From Punica granatum (lineage: Eukaryota; Streptophyta; Magnoliopsida; Myrtales; Lythraceae): 64,000 nucleotides of DNA. The stretch spans positions 5,600,982 through 5,664,981 of the forward strand of contig NC_045134.1 in NCBI RefSeq assembly GCF_007655135.1, in the 5' to 3' direction. How positions within the stretch are numbered: position 1 is the stretch's first letter; each line of letters begins with the position of its first letter. A program made the position numbers and the translations under genes. This document shows, in pieces, positions 59,006 to 64,000 of the stretch. The notes below the pieces were generated by a model. The model was given only the letters and a program-made list of their open reading frames with translations. It ran no database searches and was not told the DNA's origin.

Positions 59006-60303
59006 CTTTTGAATCTTCCTTCTGGCAGATGCTGTTGTAAATGGAAGCACATTCTAGCTGGAAAGTTGAAATTCGTATATCATTGTAGCAATGATAAATT
59101 TGAAAAATAAAATGGTCATAGCAAATATAAACAAACTGATTGGGAACTGCTTGCCACATGAACTTTTCTTTCTATATGGTTAAACTACAAAATGAACATT
59201 AATATGACCATCATTAGTGATGAATCTCATGATAAAACTTTATTTCCTTTTTTAACAATTGATGACTTCCTTCTTCCATAAGAACTCTAGGGGGACAATG
59301 CATCTATTGTCTGGCCCGTATGATTGCATGAAAACTTTAAGCCATTATTCATCATGATCATGCCGCTCTATAAGTACTTTATATCATTGGTAATGTATAA
59401 TTGTATAGCATCAAAGAAGAGGTTTTGAATTTCATTCTCGCCATTGGTATTTCTCGTGCTCCTTCTATTCCTCTTTCAATCTTTACTAATCTCATGGTCC
59501 TCCCGTGTAATTTGAAAAATAATGAAAGTAATTAAGTTCAACCTGATGAAGTATCCTTCAAATTTTATGCACTTGCCTAGTTGCCTTTCAAGTATGTATT
59601 GCGTAACTCCTCTCATCGATTCAATCAAACTCGACCGAGGAAACATTTCGTCGTGATAAAATCAATCGGTGCCGGAAAATACTACTGCGGGTTCATATTC
59701 CGCAATCGAGGGGCTCCCATGCATGCACATGTACATTGATTCCAATATTCCCTCTATCATTTTGGTCGATCATAAATTATGATATCCATGCAAGGTTTCG
59801 TGGAGATCGAATTAAGCAATTGCATGCATGGAATCTTATTTTATTTTATTTTACATAAATAAATAAATAAATAAATCAAATTATATGCATGGAATGAACT
59901 TCTTTTCAAAAGCAATAAAGGCGATAAAGAGGGGGAGAGAGAACGGGGTGCATTAAAGGAGAAGAAAAGAGGTGGGCACGCGAAAACGCGTTCTTACAGC
60001 TAATTTTGATGCATGTCTCTCTCACAATCCCCCTTCTTTCGGAAAGACGAATTAAATCAGCCATTAGGCTTCCATACAGATTTGGCCACTCCCCCGGGTT
60101 ATCACAATCACGACTCGATCCGTCCCAGTTTAGTCTATATCAATTCGATCATCACATTTAAAATGACTTGTAGATCTCTTCAGTTATGCACCAGTCACAC
60201 ATCATTTCCGTTTTGTTGTTTTCGGGCTCCTCTCTCTCGATGAACTACCTTTCGACTATATGTTTTGACATTTCTATATCAAAATTCATATGGACGGTGT
60301 ATC
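59006..60303. other. Intergenic DNA, no gene seen
   Basis: AT-rich, with an (AAAT)n run at about 59855-59878. No ORF with domain content. Confidence 0.45.
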
Positions 60304-62755
60304 ACATGGTAGAGGAAACTAGGAAATCAACATCACACCGACAACAGCTCTACAGGCCAAAAACTCATGCATACAGTCGATCTTTTTTTTTTTTTGGCTA
60401 TGTATGTATTACTTCGGTTCATAGTCTACAAATATCGTGCAGAATTGTATATAGACTAATTCTATGAGTGCGTCCATGGCAAATTCATTCATTATCTACT
60501 GAGTTTTCTATGTAATAAATTCGATTTCGCCATGACCTACTTTGTCTCACTAAATCAACCACAACATCACATTGAGAATAACTGCATTCATCATTTACTA
60601 TACCTTCTTCTCTCGATATATCGCGCTAACTAGTAAGCCTTTTCAAGAATACGCAGTTTCATTTCATTTACCCTCTAAGTCTTCGGTATACTAACGTACG
60701 AGTGTGTTAATTTTCAATCCATGCTGCATCTCATATATAGGCATTGGGCATTGATGATCACAGAAAGCTTCACAAACATCTATCTCTTTGTTTTTATGCG
60801 ACAAACATCCATTATTTAATTCGTACTAGAAATGAGACACCGCGCTTCGCTATGGATTGTATTAAATTTATTGTACTTTCATAAATTTTAATTCAAGTAG
60901 CGGTTTGATTCAATTATAATATATTTCAACTTTTTTTGTGTGTATATATATATATATGATTGTATCATGTTTCTAATTTATTGAGGTGTATATATTTTTT
61001 TCATCTTTATGATTGAATTTATTATACCTTACAAATTATTTTACATGTCATATACGCATTGGGGGAATAAAAAAAAGAGCCATGTGTACTGCACAGTAGG
61101 CATATATACATTGTAGGAACATTGCATATAAGTTGTTATTTTCACTAATATTTTGCATGATTATTTTTCATTTTCCTTAATAATGAAATTATAATATTTA
61201 TTCGTTCTCCATTTCGGCCAATGAGTAACAAACAACTGTAGCGCTCGCTTTCTCGTTTCTCCTCTCTTTAAATTTGTCGGTCACTCTACATTTTTTTTCT
61301 CATTTTATTTAATTTTTCAAAATAATTCTTTATCGTGAAGAATTTAACCTTGTGCAGTTATTTATCATGCAATTAGAATTTACTTTGTGATTTCACCTTA
61401 TCTTCATTAACTATGATTGTAAAATCAATTAATTAGATGCATTTATATAACAATGTGCGATTAATGAATTAAGATTACAGTATCCTCTTTAGTTATGATA
61501 TATATTTTTTTCTAGAAAATACGGCTGATGAGATTTTATTAAAAAAAAATGAAATTGTTGGCTTTCCTTTTCTTCCAACTCTAACGATTAATTCCTTTAA
61601 TTAAAAGAGTAGCTGGCCATACAGTTAGAGGACTCCATCAAGTGGAAATTATGGAATATTAATTAAGTTCAAGATGTATCTAAATAGATCGGGTCCAGAT
61701 CACCGGAAAAAGAAGAAGAAGAAGAAGAAGAAGGAGAAGATCGGGTCCACATGGTAGAGGAAACTGGGAAATCAACATCAAACCGACAACAGCTCTATAG
61801 GCCAAAAACTCATGCATACAGTCGATCTTTTCTTTTCTTTTTTTGGCTTCGTATGTACTACTTCGGTTTCACAGTGTACAAATATCGTGCAGAATTGTAT
61901 ATAGACTAATCCTATAGTGCGTCCATGGCAAGTTCATTCATTATCTACTGAGTTTTATATGTAATAAATTCTATTTCGTCATGACCTATTTTGTCTCACT
62001 AAACTAACCATATAACATCACATTGAGAATAACTGCGCTCATCTTTTAATATGCATTCTTCTCTCGACGTGGCGCGCTAACCAGTAAGCCTTTTCGAGAA
62101 TACACAGTTTCATTTCATTTAGCCTCTATGTCTTCGGTGTACTGATGTACGAGTGTGTTAATTTTCAATCCATGCTGCATCTCATTTATAGGCATTGGGC
62201 ATTGATAATCACAGAAAGCTTCATAAACGTCTATCTTTTTTTTTTTCTTTTTTCTTTTTTATGTGACAAACATCCATAATTTAATTCGTACTAGAAATGA
62301 GATACCGCGCTTCGCTATGGATTGTATTAAATTTATTGTATTTTCATAAATTTTAATTTAAGTAGTGGTTTGATTCAATTAGAATATAGTTCAACTTTTT
62401 TGTGTGTATATATGTAGATATATGATTGTATCATGTTATTAATTTATTCAGGTATCTAAGGCTTGTTTGGTTTGCAAATGTGATTTTAAAATTATAACTT
62501 CAACCTAATTCCACCCACAACAAAACAAAATAAATGATACAAAGTAAAAAAGTGAGTTCCATTTATATCACTTTTTTTTCACAACAAAACAAAATAATTC
62601 ATACAAAGTCAAATGGTGGATCCCATTTATACCACTCTTTTTCAAAATTAAAATCTGATTTTAAAATCCTACTTTGAAACCAAACGCAGCATAAATGATC
62701 GGTCCAGATAACCGGGGAAAAAAAAAAAAAGAAGAAGATCGGGTCCAGACGTGGA
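60304..62755. repeat. Tandem duplication with about 1445-bp period
   Basis: 60304-60990 recurs at 61749-62455 with high similarity: ACATGGTAGAGGAAACT, ACCGACAACAGCTCTA, AAACTCATGCATACAGTCGA, ATCCATGCTGCATCTCAT and CCGCGCTTCGCTATGG are in both. The tail of unit 1 (61684-61748, ATCGGGTCCAGATCACCGG and a GAA tract) recurs at 62698-62755. Unit 2 lacks the equivalent of 60990-61680, and a MITE sits at that junction. No coding content. Confidence 0.8.
62456..62692. mobile_element. Small TIR element, GTTTGGTTTCA family
   Basis: It begins AGGCTTGTTTGGTTTGCAAA and ends TACTTTGAAACCAAACGCAG. The interior has ACAACAAAACAAAATAA and (G/A)AGTCAAATGGTGGA blocks that are the reverse complement of the 14491-14735 element. 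Confidence 0.7.
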
Positions 62756-62923
62756 TTATATCATCCACACCCAGTTTCTGATGAATTAATTTCCATGTGC
62801 TGTCTTAGTTATTTTGAATAAATTCTTTTCCTTTTAATCCCAATCTATATATTTTTCCATCTTCAGCCATTTGCCTCTAATTCTGAAACCTACAGGTAGC
62901 TTAGGTCAGCATCACAATCAATA

Positions 62924-63029
62924 CCAATTTTATCCATTTCGAATTGATTATTGAACATGAGCGGATTGTATTTTCATGATAATTCAATCCGCTCATGTTC
63001 AATAATCAATTCGAAATGGATAAAATTGG
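62924..63029. repeat. Perfect palindrome: 45-bp arms, 16-bp loop
   Basis: The left arm is 62924-62968 (starts CCAATTTTATCCATTTCGAA) and the right arm is 62985-63029 (ends TTCGAAATGGATAAAATTGG). The arms are exact reverse complements, separated by TATTTTCATGATAATT. Transcription would give a stable stem-loop. Its perfection points to recent origin. Confidence 0.95.
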
Positions 63030-64000
63030 AAATCTTGCGTTAATTTAATTCCAATGCAACTCTCGAGTTAATTCTTGCCCGACTTCAATCCCAATGCAAC
63101 TCTCGCTATTTCGAGACGGTTCGCTAAGTTATTCACCCCATATCAATTTAGATTCGTGGTAAAAATCGTGAAGAGAGTTCAATCTAATCTGATGTTTCAT
63201 TTTTTGCCATATGTTGGTGAAAGATGTGTTTGAAATCCTCAACACTAAAAGGCCCAATTGCAATAATTGATAGAACCACGGGACCTGAGATTAAATCCAA
63301 TGCTGGAAAAGCCCAACAGACCCACGACTTAAGAGGATTTAGCAAAACTCGTTAGTGCATGCTGCATATAATAATGAATGATCAAGTTAGTATCACAATG
63401 ACAATGCTGGCCCATTTTCTGAAGCAAAGACCCAGCTTCTGTAGAAGTGCAGAAGGGCTCGTTAGATTTATGGTCGCACCGTCGACGGCAGCGATTTGAA
63501 AAACTAACTATTCCGTGATAATCATAGCCAGTGCATTTCGAACTGCCAAATCGTACCAGTGGATAATGGGATGGGTACAATTTTCCTTTCTGAAAAACCA
63601 CCATTATATGGTATGGATATGGTTGTGATGAAAGAGCTAGGGATGATATATTATTGCATTATGCGGCTTTTGTATATTCTAAATGTCCGTTATACATACC
63701 CGCCTCACCCCCAAAGCCAAGCCTTTCTTATATAATCATCAACCTCAGCCCACCTACATATAATGTAATGTAATTCAAGCTACTTTCACGAGATCCTTTC
63801 ATATAAGCGTTTTTCGTAAACCTCCAGCTCATGGTAAAGCATTCCTTCACGATCCTACTTTAAAACATATACACGAATCTCAAGTCGAAATATATATTTT
63901 CATTTTTATTCCATCTTTTTTTTATCACCTGTTGCAATAAACTTAAATTTTATTATTTTTATTCCTTCTTTTTTTCTGACAAGCCTCACGCAACAAGCGA
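63030..64000. other. Intergenic DNA at the right edge
   Basis: A short near-duplicate, ATTCCAATGCAACTCTCG / AATCCCAATGCAACTCTCG, occurs at about 63048 and 63088. A 91-codon minus-strand frame at 63329-63604 has no recognised domain. Confidence 0.4.

Noticed and set aside
63329..63604. 91-codon minus-strand frame near the right edge
   Set aside because: No domain, no plausible splice partner and no supporting composition change.
1..64000. CRISPR array, bacterial operon or integrated organelle DNA
   Set aside because: Repeats are transposon ends or microsatellites, genes are intron-rich, and no plastid or mitochondrial gene was recognised.

Overview
The window looks like nuclear DNA of a eudicot plant. 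The genes have many GT-AG introns, the intergenic space is AT-rich and full of small transposon relics, and every recognisable protein belongs to a plant family. I cannot name the species from sequence alone. A member of Myrtales such as pomegranate or Eucalyptus is only a guess.

Six protein-coding genes can be reconstructed exon by exon. (1) 1-1846, minus: the N-terminal exons of a SAC-domain phosphoinositide phosphatase that runs off the left edge. (2) 17864-19833, plus: a FYVE+SYLF endosomal protein (CFS1 type). (3) 21229-23920, plus: an RBR-type E3 ubiquitin ligase. (4) 26690-30207, plus: a FAR1/FHY3-related (FRS) transcription factor derived from a MULE transposase. (5) 35719-44017, plus: a complete FAB1-type phosphatidylinositol 3-phosphate 5-kinase (FYVE, TCP-1/cpn60, PIPK domains; 1785 aa). 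(6, 7) 47054-48984 and 49868-53888, both minus: two PMEI-PME pectin methylesterases. Remains of at least one more pectin methylesterase lie at 44385-44655.

Three of the genes act on, or are predicted to bind, the same endosomal lipids. FAB1 makes PI(3,5)P2 from PI3P, the SAC family removes phosphate from PI(3,5)P2, and the FYVE domain of CFS1 is expected to bind PI3P. From memory, the gene set SAC, RBR, FAB1, PME, PME matches Arabidopsis chromosome 3 around At3g14205-At3g14310. FAB1 next to two PMEs also matches At4g33220-At4g33240, and CFS1 sits beside SAC3 at At3g43220/30. The window therefore looks like an old, conserved linkage group rather than a chance collection.

The rest is mobile-element and duplication territory. 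2.6-17 kb holds a non-autonomous CACTA-like element, a TIR element with a nested insertion, two long-hairpin MITEs, a TRIM-like element, several small TIR elements with ends like GTTTGGTTTCA, and a duplicated block (8.9-11.3 kb and 15.1-17.0 kb) in which each copy took different insertions. 20.1-21.1 kb, 24.2-25.8 kb and 30.2-34.9 kb hold more relics, including decayed RPA70-like coding sequence. 45.3-46.8 kb holds a dead MuDR-type transposase beside a kinase-like fragment, placed inside the collapsed PME array. 54-64 kb is gene-poor, with a TRIM, a SINE-like relic, a 1.4-kb tandem duplication and a perfect 45-bp-arm palindrome. No tRNA, rRNA or CRISPR was seen.
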